Shown: piece by piece, positions 37,901 to 45,480 of the stretch
How positions within the stretch are numbered: the stretch's first letter is position 1
Layout of the letters: every line of letters begins with the position of its first letter
Source: Rhynchonema sp. JSB1_4
Taxonomy: Eukaryota; Nematoda; Chromadorea; Monhysterida; Xyalidae
Assembly: GCA_030248065.1 (NCBI GenBank)
Contig: JASAMV010005838.1
Location: 1-64,000 of the forward strand
Direction of reading: 5' to 3'
DNA length: 64,000 nt
The notes under the pieces: generated by a model
Database searches by the model: none
What the model saw: the letters and a program-made list of their open reading frames with translations, nothing else
What the model was told of the DNA's origin: nothing
Program-made: the position numbers and the translations under genes

Positions 37901-40900
37901 TGCGGCATGAGCCCTTTAGAACAACACACAGGTATGGGATTCGCCACAATCGTTTAAAGGGAAGCGCGCATAATCATTATCGTGATCATCAAACATAAAC
38001 GAATGTGAGATATGTATATACAACTCTTCAAAGAGTTGTGCACTGCTACACTGCGTCATAATATGCATAGACTTTTTCTCTTTCGCGCATTGAATGCCAA
38101 ACATGGCCATGATGTCACAGCGTGTCTGAGCTCCCACAATCGCGGTGACTGGTGACAAATGTTTATAATCTGCAAAAGATGCACAAACGCGTAATCGGAA
38201 TTTGCAGTACGTGAGAAGAACATTGAAAGGTGTACGTACCTGGTTAGTATACTTCACTTGGGGGTTTCAAGGTTGTGGACGCGTACTACAGGCACCCATG
38301 CAAAGCACGCATTTAGGAGCATGGCCAACCCAAACCACCACACTGGCTGACTGGTTACTGGTTTGTACTTGGAAATCAGCACCTTTGGAGCATGAATACA
38401 GAGTGATTCGACCATAAATCATAAGAAGGCAACAAGGCAAGGTAAGTCTATAAATCAGGTTTCCCTTGTCTCAGAAGAACCCCGCCGATTCCAACCACAG
38501 AGAGGTGGCAATGTTCAAGGAGCGGGAAGTCAAGTGCACTGTGTCTCTTGTTTTCGCTTTCTTTGCAACACGACACACATGACACATGACAAAGCGTGCC
38601 GATCACAGTCTCTTGAATCATCTATCGATCGATTTATCATATGAACTTAATTTTTTCAAAAGTCATAACGGCTTTAGATTGCAGTAGTGTGGGCAAGTTC
38701 CCCGGTTCTTAAACTCTTTTGGGTGCCAAACCAAGGGAGGGCCCGGAGACCCGGTTAGCGAATCTCTTGCACACCAAAGAACAAATATTCCAGATCCTAT
38801 AAAAGACGTCAATCGTACGTTATAACGTCCGCAATGCACACATCTCCATGAGCGGATAATCCACACGACCAACCGAACTGATGGAACACGTAAATTGCAA
38901 CCAATGCGCCGTGAAACTGCTCGCTGTGTATACCTGGGGAGGTACAGTCCAGCCTCGATATAGTATGACACATAATCTGGAGGACTGCATTTTGTTCATT
39001 GCTATACATATACACAGGAGGTTCCATCAATTTTTGGGGCTCATGGATTCAACAGGTTGGTTTGGGACGAAAACAGCACATCACCGAACGGGCACTAATG
39101 AAGAGGGCCCGCTGTAAACATCACCGCACACACAAATAAGTCTACGATGGTGCACGACACCATACGTACGGTTTGCGTTAAAAAAGATATTCGTGTTGGA
39201 TTTGGATATGAGCATATAGTGTATGTAGGCTCCACACATTGAGGGTTCCAAATTATGCGGAGGGCTTCGAGCCTGATCACAACAACAAAGATTCAGTGTA
39301 TTTTGGTTCCGATTGTTTCAACCGTGTCCAACACAAGATTTACCAAAATCCTATTCATTCACCAATCCGCAACCGAACCAAAAATCTGCATCTTTTGCCA
39401 AAGTCAAGGTCAAGAAACGCTCATGACACACCGTCGTCAAAAGCGTTTTTTTTCGCGCGCGATTGCCTGGGCACTGGTGTAGCTCGGGCGCAAATTAAGG
39501 ATCGTTTGACATCATAACAACACAATTTTGATGCGCGCACGGACAGAATCACAAACGAAGAATACTAGGAAGCAATGTCCTTTCAAAGATAACATGTGTT
39601 CGTTAATGGCAGTTTTGTTGCGAATCTTTGACAGAATCAATCAGAATGTTATGACATGTTCAGAAAAGGCTCAATTTTTTGCAAATAACGAGTACACCGC
39701 AAGACATTACGGTGTCGAAATCGATTTGATGATGCTAGTATAGTAAATTTCCAAATTCGGTGCCGCACAGTAACGTACGCCCCATAGTTAATGTCAGGTT
39801 CTAAACCCGAAAATCAACTTGTGAAACATTCGGACGACCAGCCCACACGCAACTTGCCAGCCAGCCAGACAGCTGCGCGCAATGTTTCAGAATCGCGCAT
39901 GGTTAGCGTTCAGATTTATAACTTGACATTAACTATGGGGCGTATTTTACTGTGCGGCAGCGAATTTGGAATTTTACCATACAATGTAATGTATTTGGTG
40001 ATAGGATCAAAAACACACACCGCGCTTTTGGGGGGCGCAAAACGCTTGTGACTATTTGAAACCCACGGTGCGGCGTGACATACAAAATGATGGCTGCGTT
40101 ATGAAAGGATTGACATAGAAAACTGTGCAATTATACATTCATTGTGAACTAAAATTCAAGACCGTTTATATGTAAAATACAAACCTTTTGCCATGAACTA
40201 CAACCGAACTGTGTAAATTACAGCTTCATTATTTCCAACAGCATTGACCAACCACCCATGCGGGTATTTCCGTTTCATACGTCAAAAAGTGTAGGCGGCG
40301 CCGTTGGATCATACTGGAAAACGTACTATTATTGTGACGACTTGGCAGAAAATCACACCCCCGTGAACGGTCGTGCGAAAAGTAAATTTTCTTTTCCGTT
40401 TGTTTTCGCAAAATCTTGGACACAACAAAGATGGAGCACGATGTTTACTTCTGGCAGTATATCATGAAACCGTGATTGTTTTTCTCGAAAAACTAATATA
40501 CATACCTAGTCATACAGCGAGTCACGTGGAACTTGAATAACAATTTGCGTGCAACAGACGAAAATACGAACTGCCGCTTTCAATTGCGGACCGAAAATGG
40601 AAAATGCTCAACGATGAAACGCGCACTGTAAACAAAATTCCACCAAATTGAAACTATACATGGCACCACCGCTTGGATACCTGTTATTTACACAAGTTTT
40701 TTAAGCCCGAACTTAGTGCAGCAAACTTTAGTCGAAACGTGCAAATAATGATCGGTTACACAATAAAATTTCAGTAAAAATCTGCTACCTCGCATTTTTT
40801 GATGCGGCTGAAAGCAGTACTGTGTACAGGCACGTGCATATTCCGGAAACCAACCGGTATCCGTTGAGTGACGTAAACTGAGTATAATTATACCGTTTTA

Positions 40901-43900
40901 CATGGACTTGCGTAAAATGATAGCAACAGAACCGCAAAAACATTATTTCGCAGGTGTATGGCACAGTTTTAAGCATTCAGTATTCTGTAAAAAAATTGAA
41001 CTTTATGAGAGATCTGTTACCACTAATCACTGGTAACACATTTGTCATAAAGTTCAGCTTTTTTGTGAAATTCTGAAACCACACAAGTCACAACAAAACT
41101 GCATAAAAAACAACGATCTGATATGCCTTGGTCTCATGAGATGCCGCCCTCAAAGGAAAAGAACGTTTAGCCGCTTGACTCTGACGTGGTTACATCCTGG
41201 CGGATTGAATAGAGTTGCTGACGGAGGGCTATGACGGGACTGGTACAAACTGTCATGGACAAGCCAAAGTATCCCGAACCTTAAAGTACATGGTACCATC
41301 CCAAAGCAACGCCCTCAAAATATACTATTCCAGAAAGTATAGCCGAACAGGCCCTGTAACTTTGTTATGATGCGCCAAAAATGCCATAAATACTTCAGCC
41401 CAGCCGTCTGGTAGGCGCCTTCGGTTATAGGAGTCATTTTGAACTCAGGCAGGCACCATGCGCTTGCACACTTTTTTAACGCGGACATCAGAAGGCTTGG
41501 TTTGCTTGCTACATTGGGCATGTTTGGAACTTTTTTACTGGGGGTGGGTGTTATTCGGCGGGGTTCTAGTCTCCGCCCGGCACCGCAATATTTTGGGCTT
41601 TACGGGGAGCGCAAATTAATGAACATCAGTGGTGCTGACAGACACTCAGCATGACGCATAGGGTTTGATGGATTAGCGTGCAGCCTGTGCGTGACAGGGG
41701 CTTAAAGGAAACATCAAGTTCGGCTTGGAGTTCACTCTCGGACCTGGGCCGGTTGCAATACTATTCCTGCTTTCGTGTAAACTGACCAAACGAACAATCG
41801 GACAATTTTTTGACCAGCGTAAAAGTTGTTTTTACTCGACTTGGACAACTGTAACGCTCATTGGTTGCTTGATGCTCAAAAATGTCCCAATAAATCTGTC
41901 ATCATGACCCAAGCTGGAGATCGAGGTATGTACAATTGTGTCAAATAAGGAGAATAAGAAAAAGGCCAATATACATATATGAACCGACATCATAGATTGG
42001 TTTCGAACTATTCGAACTAGAACCCTAAGGTTAAACATCAGCCAGCTATATGCAGTCACAGCATGATAATATCAAAACCAAGTGGGGATTCATTATGCTA
42101 ACCGCGCGCATTCCAAAAAAAGCCGAGATCACCGAATGGAGGTAAGATGCCCACGGGCATGGGCACGGGCTAAGCGTGCTAGAACTAATAGAGGCACTAC
42201 GAGATGGAATTCTCAGTTAAAAACAAAAATTTTTGCCAGGTCATCTTATATCTCAGAGACCATAAATCTTCACTCGCTTTATTTTGTTTGTCGTTAGCCA
42301 GTCTCGGTCACAAAACAGTTGCAACAACAATGAGCAAGCCATCGTATAGCTCATACGATGCACAGCAAAAATAAACAAAGTTTGATCGAATATTGGCGGC
42401 TCCGAGTCTAAATTGGGTTCAAACACGAAACTACACAATGTCTCTGAGGCCTAAATCAAACAAAACTTGTGTGATACGGTTGCGTGCAACTGGTGGGTCA
42501 GTCAGTGCACCCAGAAAATATAGAACTAGACGTTTTCTGAGTTACATAAATAGTTTTGGTGTGTCAAATAAGGTGTCTAAAATGAAGACATGTGTACTCC
42601 CGTGGGGCATGGCCTGTCTCTCCACGACACAACAAACGATCAGATGTAGCTTTTTTCGAAAGGCTTGGTTTGAACTGTATGAAGTGAACTATACTTGTCC
42701 TGTTCGCTAGAGGCTAATACAGTCTGCCCTATTTATAGTGACATACTTCTCGAATCAAACATTTTCGGACTATAACATGACAGTTTTGTTCAGAAAGGGG
42801 ATTTGGGTTTAACAGCAGATTGGGGACTAAACTGATGTTCACGATTAAGAATGATTATAAAGACGGTTGACTGTATGAAAGAAGATCTGATAGAACAACA
42901 CTGATAACTAGCGGTCATAAAACGCCTACATGTACATACCTAGTCGAAGGGTGTGCAATAAATAATATTCAAATATTTTTCAAAAAAAACAAGCGCAGTG
43001 CTCTCTTAAGGTGGAGTTATACTTGTTCATTTTAGGCTTGTAGACAATGAGGACAAAATTTTGTTTGAGTCATACTTTGTGATAGTATTGGAGCACTAAT
43101 TTCGACCAGCGCAAAAGTTGTTCCCCTTCACCACTTGAACAACTTTTACGCTGGTCGAAATTAGTCCTCCACCGCTATCACGAAAAATGATTCGCAGAAA
43201 ATTTTGTCCTTATTGTCTACAAGCCCAAAATGGACAAGAATAACTGCAGCTTTAGTCAACATTTCTCCCGCGCTCAAAAGTAATACCGGGCAAAAAGTCC
43301 AAACAAGCGCCTGATTTGTAGCGTAGTGTCAAAATCTACTCAATTTGGCAAGCCCCTTTGTGACAGATTGTATACTAGACCTTTTGGATCTATGGTAGCA
43401 GCCCGAAGCTGGATTTTGAATAATGCAGCATGCTATTTTTGGGGTTTGGGCTGCATTAATTGAAACCAAACCGAGAGCTAAAGCAAAGCGACACAAAATA
43501 GAGTAAGAGTATCACGCGTGATCCTCTTGTATTCCACATTCATTCTGGTATTTGCTACGGATAAACCTTAGTGGTTTAATTGGCGGACGTCTGCGAGGTA
43601 CGATCCTCGTGGCTCCGCGCGTGCCAAGCGCGTTACTGTTCGCGGCCCAAGAAAGATGAAGGCGTATTCGTGGCGCAAGAAAGTGGCCGAGGCCAAGAAG
43701 AAAAATTGGAAAAGAATTTATTTGGATGGGCAAGACACCTACGAACTGTTCAAGGCATTTGAAGATTGGAGTAAGTCAATGCCGTACAATGATGACCTGT
43801 GCAAAGAGTGGGTCTGTGCGATGTACGATGCGGTAAATTATGGGACGTGGCAAGGTTTGGACCGTGTCGTTTATTTGGTTGAAATGGAGGAGAGAAAGAA

Positions 43901-45338
43901 AGAAAGAGAAGAATGGTTGAAAGAAGTGAAGAGATTGATGGAACCGGCACCGAAAGTTGCGAAGTTTTTGACCGGTAAACCGTTGGTGCCCGTCAAGTTG
44001 TGGCAGGTAAAAGAAGAAAATATTGAGTCCCCCCAGAAGAAGTCGGCTGAGGTACCTGAAGAACCCGCTCCCATGTCCCCAATTCCGAATGCCACCCCTG
44101 ACCCGTGTGTCGTGTTGTTCGACGTCGCGTGTGAAGAGCAGATGTCGGACACGACACCGACGTTGCGGCCGACGAAATATGAACAGGAGGAAATTCAATG
44201 GATTGTATGGCCGAGCGTCGACAAGGCAAAGAAAAAGAAGACCAAGGGAAAGCGGAAGGAAAAGAAAAAGAAGGAGGTAAAGAAAAAGACAAAGAAAAAG
44301 AAAAGGAAGAGACGCAACGGACGAGAGAAACCGCGACCGACAAAGTCAAAGACCGAATTGACAAAAACGAAGAAAAGTGTGCGACGTGGCGCCACGACGA
44401 CAACCAACCACGCAAACAAACTGACGACGTTGCTGATTGACTGCGCCACGTCGAATGCAAGCGATGTGAAGAAAGAAATTGTGGCGCGAGGTCGAGGTGT
44501 CAAAAAGAAGAGAGAAAAATCATTATGAGCTCTGGTTTCTGTTGTATTTAGGCTGGTTTTAGGAATTAAAATGAAGTGATAAAGCGACACCGGGTGATTT
44601 TCGCCAATTTTCATCTATATTTATACCCCAAATTTCGTTTCCATAGGCTCCCTTGGCGGGGGAGGAGTAAGAGTATCACGCGTGATCCTCTTGTATTCCA
44701 CATTCATTCTGGTATTTGCTACGGATAAACCTTAGTGGTTTAATTATAGCACCGATACTTGGTTGAATAAAAAGTTCTAAAGAGCTCAGGTGAGGCGCAT
44801 AATAAAATTTGAAACACACATAAAGTGCAAAAAATTGACTGACCAATGCAAAAAACTTGGCTCATGCATTTTCAAGTTTATGGCTTTCTGAGTTGTTTTT
44901 TACGACTTTGGCGTGGTATTATGTTGATATGACGTGTAAACAAGATAAGGAAAAAAGTGTCATCAAACACAAAAAACTGCTCATGCCAAACGAAAAGGAA
45001 ACCAATCCCAAAATAATTTTGAAACATCAGCCAGTTGGGCAACATACCTGCGGCAGAGCGGTGAGCACTTTCTGCTTGACGTCCCAAACAATCTCATCCA
45101 CGTTGACTTGCATGCATTTCTGAAACAAAAACATGAATAAAAGGTTTTTCGGGATCATCAATGATTAAAGTTGAAATATCGAATTAGGACACGTTTCGTT
45201 GAACAAAATCAATCGATAACGTGAGAATTTATGAAAATTTCAACAGAAAACATTATCATAACTACTTCCGACCTGAATCTGAAAGTCCGGCACGTAGATC
45301 TGCACATTGATCACTTCGTCGTCTTGTGTCACGCTCAT
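19413..45338 (-). CDS. shn-1-like (Shank): SH3-less Shank/ProSAP postsynaptic scaffold, about 26 coding exons
   Basis: Exons 5' to 3': 45273-45338, 45048-45119, 30651-30776, 30389-30566, 29848-30045, 29411-29535, 28651-28782, 28193-28322, 27640-27867, 26948-27146, 26802-26875, 26581-26705, 26031-26232, 25429-25533, 24849-24991, 24493-24594, 24312-24410, 24042-24206, 23305-23661, 22063-~22450, 21605-21762, 21391-21503, 20830-21015, 20299-20530, 19766-19914, 19413-19532. About 1,390 residues. Every junction phase chains except the 5' edge of the 22063 exon. Domain order is SPN/ubiquitin-like N-terminus, ankyrin repeats, PDZ, long proline-rich region, SAM: the Shank layout. No SH3 exon lies between ankyrin and PDZ, as in C. 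elegans SHN-1. The family tethers glutamate receptor complexes and other membrane proteins to actin at synapses. Two acceptors are AAG, not YAG. Confidence 0.96.
19604..19644 (-). repeat. SINE-like dispersed motif, copy 3
   Basis: Minus strand GCACCGACGATGATCTGG then TACACCGCCCGTC, in the last Shank intron. Confidence 0.55.
20299..21015 (-). CDS. Shank Pro/Ser-rich exons 20830-21015 and 20299-20530
   Basis: The first contains QPPPTLPHKPQQKG, a proline motif of the kind bound by SH3 domains such as that of cortactin. The second has LLPPPLMPPPDYDADSG and an acidic stretch, and ends MDLS at donor GA|GTGAGT. Phase 1 then continues into the SAM exon. Confidence 0.9.
21205..21230 (+). repeat. SINE-like dispersed motif, copy 4
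   Basis: CGCTGACGATGACCTGGTGC in a Shank intron, opposite in direction to the gene. Confidence 0.5.
21391..21762 (-). CDS. Shank linker exons 21605-21762 and 21391-21503
   Basis: First exon encodes SVASKSTPSGKGGINNRSPP and KKDSGYTSSRTSLEPSECGD. Second encodes VLANVAESESGDERDED then PPSPDFPPPPPPELLQ. The donor of the first must be G|GTGGGTGATG (exon end 21605) for phase 1. Confidence 0.88.
22063..22450 (-). CDS. Shank exon with WH2-like segment; 5' edge unresolved
   Basis: In frame it reads PPPGAITAAALSSVKLKKSS, then SDFDSDLRQALARRRNVISN, an Asn-rich run, QQQQP and SLKESV. The 3' end is fixed at 22063 (AG|GTTGG) by phase with the next exon. The acceptor is not clear: no good AG at codon phase 0 precedes the frame, so either a small exon between here and 23305 is missed or an AAG acceptor near 22397 is used. 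Confidence 0.65.
23305..23661 (-). CDS. Shank proline-rich exon (polyproline)
   Basis: Acceptor TTTGCAG, donor AAG|GTTGGC. It encodes RPKTPPPPPPVHNVGAG, GGAPPPAPPPPPMGAAPPP and ends TADALKK. It is a formin/VASP-like polyproline stretch, likely an SH3, profilin or EVH1 ligand region. The strongly GC-rich opposite strand has frames that are shadows. Confidence 0.93.
24042..25533 (-). CDS. Shank central exons 25429-25533, 24849-24991, 24493-24594, 24312-24410, 24042-24206
   Basis: Ordered segments are RSLVPPLPPQRHPSTSLSTA; VYANTSGQQALSTHHPDS..KSMDHLPHDMYRLGG; DHKVASIRSRSQSRRISASE followed by LEQLMARQGSLDQ; DDTMSPMPPPHSASTPYANG..KYTSVADMKRK; and KQQMSSHSQAVYRQAPKPPT..MKSFASSPDLQ. Lengths and phases chain without a gap. 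These are disordered linker sequences with likely phosphorylation sites (RSRSQSRRIS) and short proline motifs. Confidence 0.9.
26031..26875 (-). CDS. Shank PDZ domain (exons 26802-26875, 26581-26705, 26031-26232)
   Basis: NIPRILVIPRGPKGFGFILR, then PALQFFEGVDMNGMAMKAGL..GDFLLE, then INSVDVRCANHDRVVQLIQ and ISLKVITID. The carboxylate-binding loop is GFGF, and the whole matches Shank PDZs (ILRGAK, PALQ..E.VD, GDFL.EVN). PDZs of this class bind GKAP/SAPAP C-termini. The 26581-26705 exon uses a TTTTTTAAG acceptor. Confidence 0.95.
26948..27867 (-). CDS. Shank linker between ankyrin and PDZ (exons 27640-27867, 26948-27146)
   Basis: Encodes YRGAPRYNSKRRMSRSTSVS, SQSSLASVGSSLLNG, then VHSNGLRKSVTMSDGFADHS and LGTPQPPPHPAALVG. 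Ser/Arg-rich and disordered. In vertebrate Shanks and Drosophila Prosap an SH3 domain sits here; none is present. Confidence 0.9.
27965..28016 (+). repeat. SINE-like dispersed motif, copy 5
   Basis: GATGCATTCGCACTGATGAT, then GACCCGG..CACCCGTCTGTGAAGACAGG, the longest copy together with that at 57004. Confidence 0.55.
28193..30045 (-). CDS. Shank ankyrin repeats (exons 29848-30045, 29411-29535, 28651-28782, 28193-28322)
   Basis: Consensus ankyrin helices are readable: TPLTVAASLPDSRDVMMTLV, GQTALHKAVFC..NVKTLLELGAS, LTPLYYCMLQANT..AEMLLRDFAQ, NGLTKHLEHLLYYGADMNAQ, NGNTPLHVCSVNN, VLLFRGADPTVCNNQNQNPY and VAVIVGNPQVAEILRTHD. That is about six repeats. Each exon junction falls between or within repeats with matching phase. 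Confidence 0.95.
28988..29161 (+). mobile_element. retroposed copy of a foldback arm with poly(A) and target duplication
   Basis: A 21-bp phrase starting AGTGGGCGATGTG occurs at 28988-29008 and again at 29141-29161 with one mismatch. Between them is sequence matching one arm of the MITE at 43008-43253, ending in about 22 A. Target duplication plus poly(A) is the mark of LINE-mediated retroposition. It lies in a Shank intron. Confidence 0.8.
30251..30288 (+). repeat. SINE-like dispersed motif, copy 8
   Basis: GATGTATTCGTACTGACGCT then GGCC..TGCACCGAC, a more diverged copy. Confidence 0.35.
30389..30776 (-). CDS. Shank SPN domain (exons 30651-30776, 30389-30566)
   Basis: First exon: NYGLFLPPCNGRAGKFLLEE..LRDYPFHDCVPYLE. 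After a TTTTTCAG acceptor: KFKKRVYKMLKIDEKLLKQL, then KKFMEYVVHQQREKV and GLDPNFHD. These are signature phrases of the Shank/ProSAP N-terminal domain, which packs against the ankyrin repeats and binds Ras/Rap in mammals. A longer frame reading through the intron between them is not the product. Confidence 0.95.
36699..36756. repeat. short hairpin (inverted GGTAAGGT)
   Basis: GTCAGACGGTAAGGT pairs with ACCTTACCGTCAGAC across a 25-base loop, one mismatch. Confidence 0.5.
39746..39975. mobile_element. 230-bp MITE
   Basis: About 52-bp inverted arms containing TTCCAAATTCG, GCCGCACAGTAA and CGCCCCATAGTTAATGTCA. TA flanks both ends. No coding. Confidence 0.75.
40978..41077. mobile_element. 100-bp foldback
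   Basis: Arms of about 45 bp, CAGTATTCTGTAAAAAAATT and complement CAGAATTTCACAAAAAAGCT, then GAACTTTATGA and GTTACCA in both. Small hairpin MITE. Confidence 0.65.
43008..43253. mobile_element. 246-bp MITE
   Basis: Inverted arms over nearly the whole length, with GGAGTTATACTTG and GGCTTGTAGACAAT on the left and their complements on the right. The centre contains GACCAGCGCAAAAGTTGTT and its inverse. One arm was retroposed to 28988-29161. Confidence 0.8.
43502..43581 (+). repeat. 5' LTR
   Basis: 80 bp, identical to 44666-44745. Contains the palindrome ATCACGCGTGAT. Confidence 0.95.
43581..43600 (+). promoter_or_regulatory. putative primer-binding site
   Basis: Begins TGGCGGACGTCTGCGAGG directly at the LTR edge, as primer-binding sites do. 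The matching tRNA is not identified. It is followed by two GC-rich hairpins (around 43594-43609 and 43614-43632) that could be a packaging or dimer signal. Confidence 0.5.
43656..44528 (+). CDS. 290-residue protein of the LTR element, possibly Gag-like
   Basis: First ATG after the leader; the only long frame in the element. Residues 1-110 are charged and aromatic (WRKKVAEAKKKNWKRIYLDG, EWVCAMYDAVNYGTWQGL), probably helical. 110-190 is proline/acid-rich. 190-250 is almost pure Lys/Arg, suited to nucleic-acid binding. Near the end, LIDCATSNAS (260-269) recalls an aspartic protease active-site strand but lacks the usual glycine. No zinc knuckle. I do not recognise the family. Position and basic tail suggest a Gag-type role; this is inference. 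An upstream in-frame stop lies in the LTR, and no other start precedes this ATG convincingly. Confidence 0.75.
   Translation: MKAYSWRKKVAEAKKKNWKRIYLDGQDTYELFKAFEDWSKSMPYNDDLCKEWVCAMYDAVNYGTWQGLDRVVYLVEMEERKKEREEWLKEVKRLMEPAPKVAKFLTGKPLVPVKLWQVKEENIESPQKKSAEVPEEPAPMSPIPNATPDPCVVLFDVACEEQMSDTTPTLRPTKYEQEEIQWIVWPSVDKAKKKKTKGKRKEKKKKEVKKKTKKKKRKRRNGREKPRPTKSKTELTKTKKSVRRGATTTTNHANKLTTLLIDCATSNASDVKKEIVARGRGVKKKREKSL
44655..44665 (+). promoter_or_regulatory. polypurine tract of the LTR element
   Basis: GGCGGGGGAGG touches the 3' LTR, the expected site of plus-strand priming. Confidence 0.75.
44666..44745 (+). repeat. 3' LTR
   Basis: 80 bp, identical to the 5' LTR. Confidence 0.95.
45048..45338 (-). 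CDS. Shank first coding exons (45273-45338, 45048-45119)
   Basis: ATG at 45338 gives MSVTQDDEVINVQIYVPDFQ then IQ and donor GTCGG. The second exon after TTTCAG is KCMQVNVDEIVWDVKQKVLT then ALPQ, donor GTATG. Both are phase 0 and read on into DQPELFNYGLF of the SPN exon. They correspond to the start of mammalian SPN domains (VRV.IP.LQ.TKCL, VW..KQ.VL). They are too short to stand out alone, and the link to 30776 rests on homology. Confidence 0.88.
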
Positions 45339-45480
45339 CGTCGTTGAGTTTAATCGATAATATCCGCAAAATCAATCAATAATTATGCCAATCGTAATCG
45401 ATTATAAGATTATGTTGATCGATGGTCGGTGTGAAGCCATTCAATATTCGAATCAAAGTTGAATTATCGTCGTCGGTGTT
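45339..45480 (-). promoter_or_regulatory. Shank 5' UTR / promoter-proximal region
   Basis: AT-rich, with three ATCGAT boxes (AATCGATAA, ATCGATTA, GATCGAT) in 80 bases upstream of the start. No acceptor is obvious, so the 5' UTR may be unspliced here. Confidence 0.35.

Larger units (their letters stand above)
43502..44745 (+). mobile_element. 1,244-bp non-autonomous LTR retrotransposon with one ORF
   Basis: Two 80-bp LTRs with identical sequence (43502-43581, 44666-44745) begin AGT and end AATT. They are flanked by a perfect 4-bp target duplication ATAG (43498-43501, 44746-44749). A TGG-starting primer site follows the left LTR and a purine run precedes the right one. AGT..ATT ends with a 4-bp duplication are typical of some Gypsy-group elements such as Drosophila 17.6 and 297. 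There is no reverse transcriptase or integrase. Identical LTRs mean a recent insertion. It sits antisense in Shank intron 2. Confidence 0.93.
30777..45047 (-). other. 14.3-kb Shank intron 2
   Basis: Donor CAG|GTATGTTG, acceptor CATTGCAG, phase 0. Contains the hairpin at 36699-36756, MITEs at 39746, 40978 and 43008, and the LTR element at 43502-44745. Elsewhere I see no gene. Confidence 0.85.

Noticed and set aside
43776..44614. Several minus frames rich in Phe/Ser
   Set aside because: Reverse complement of the Lys-rich ORF of the LTR element.
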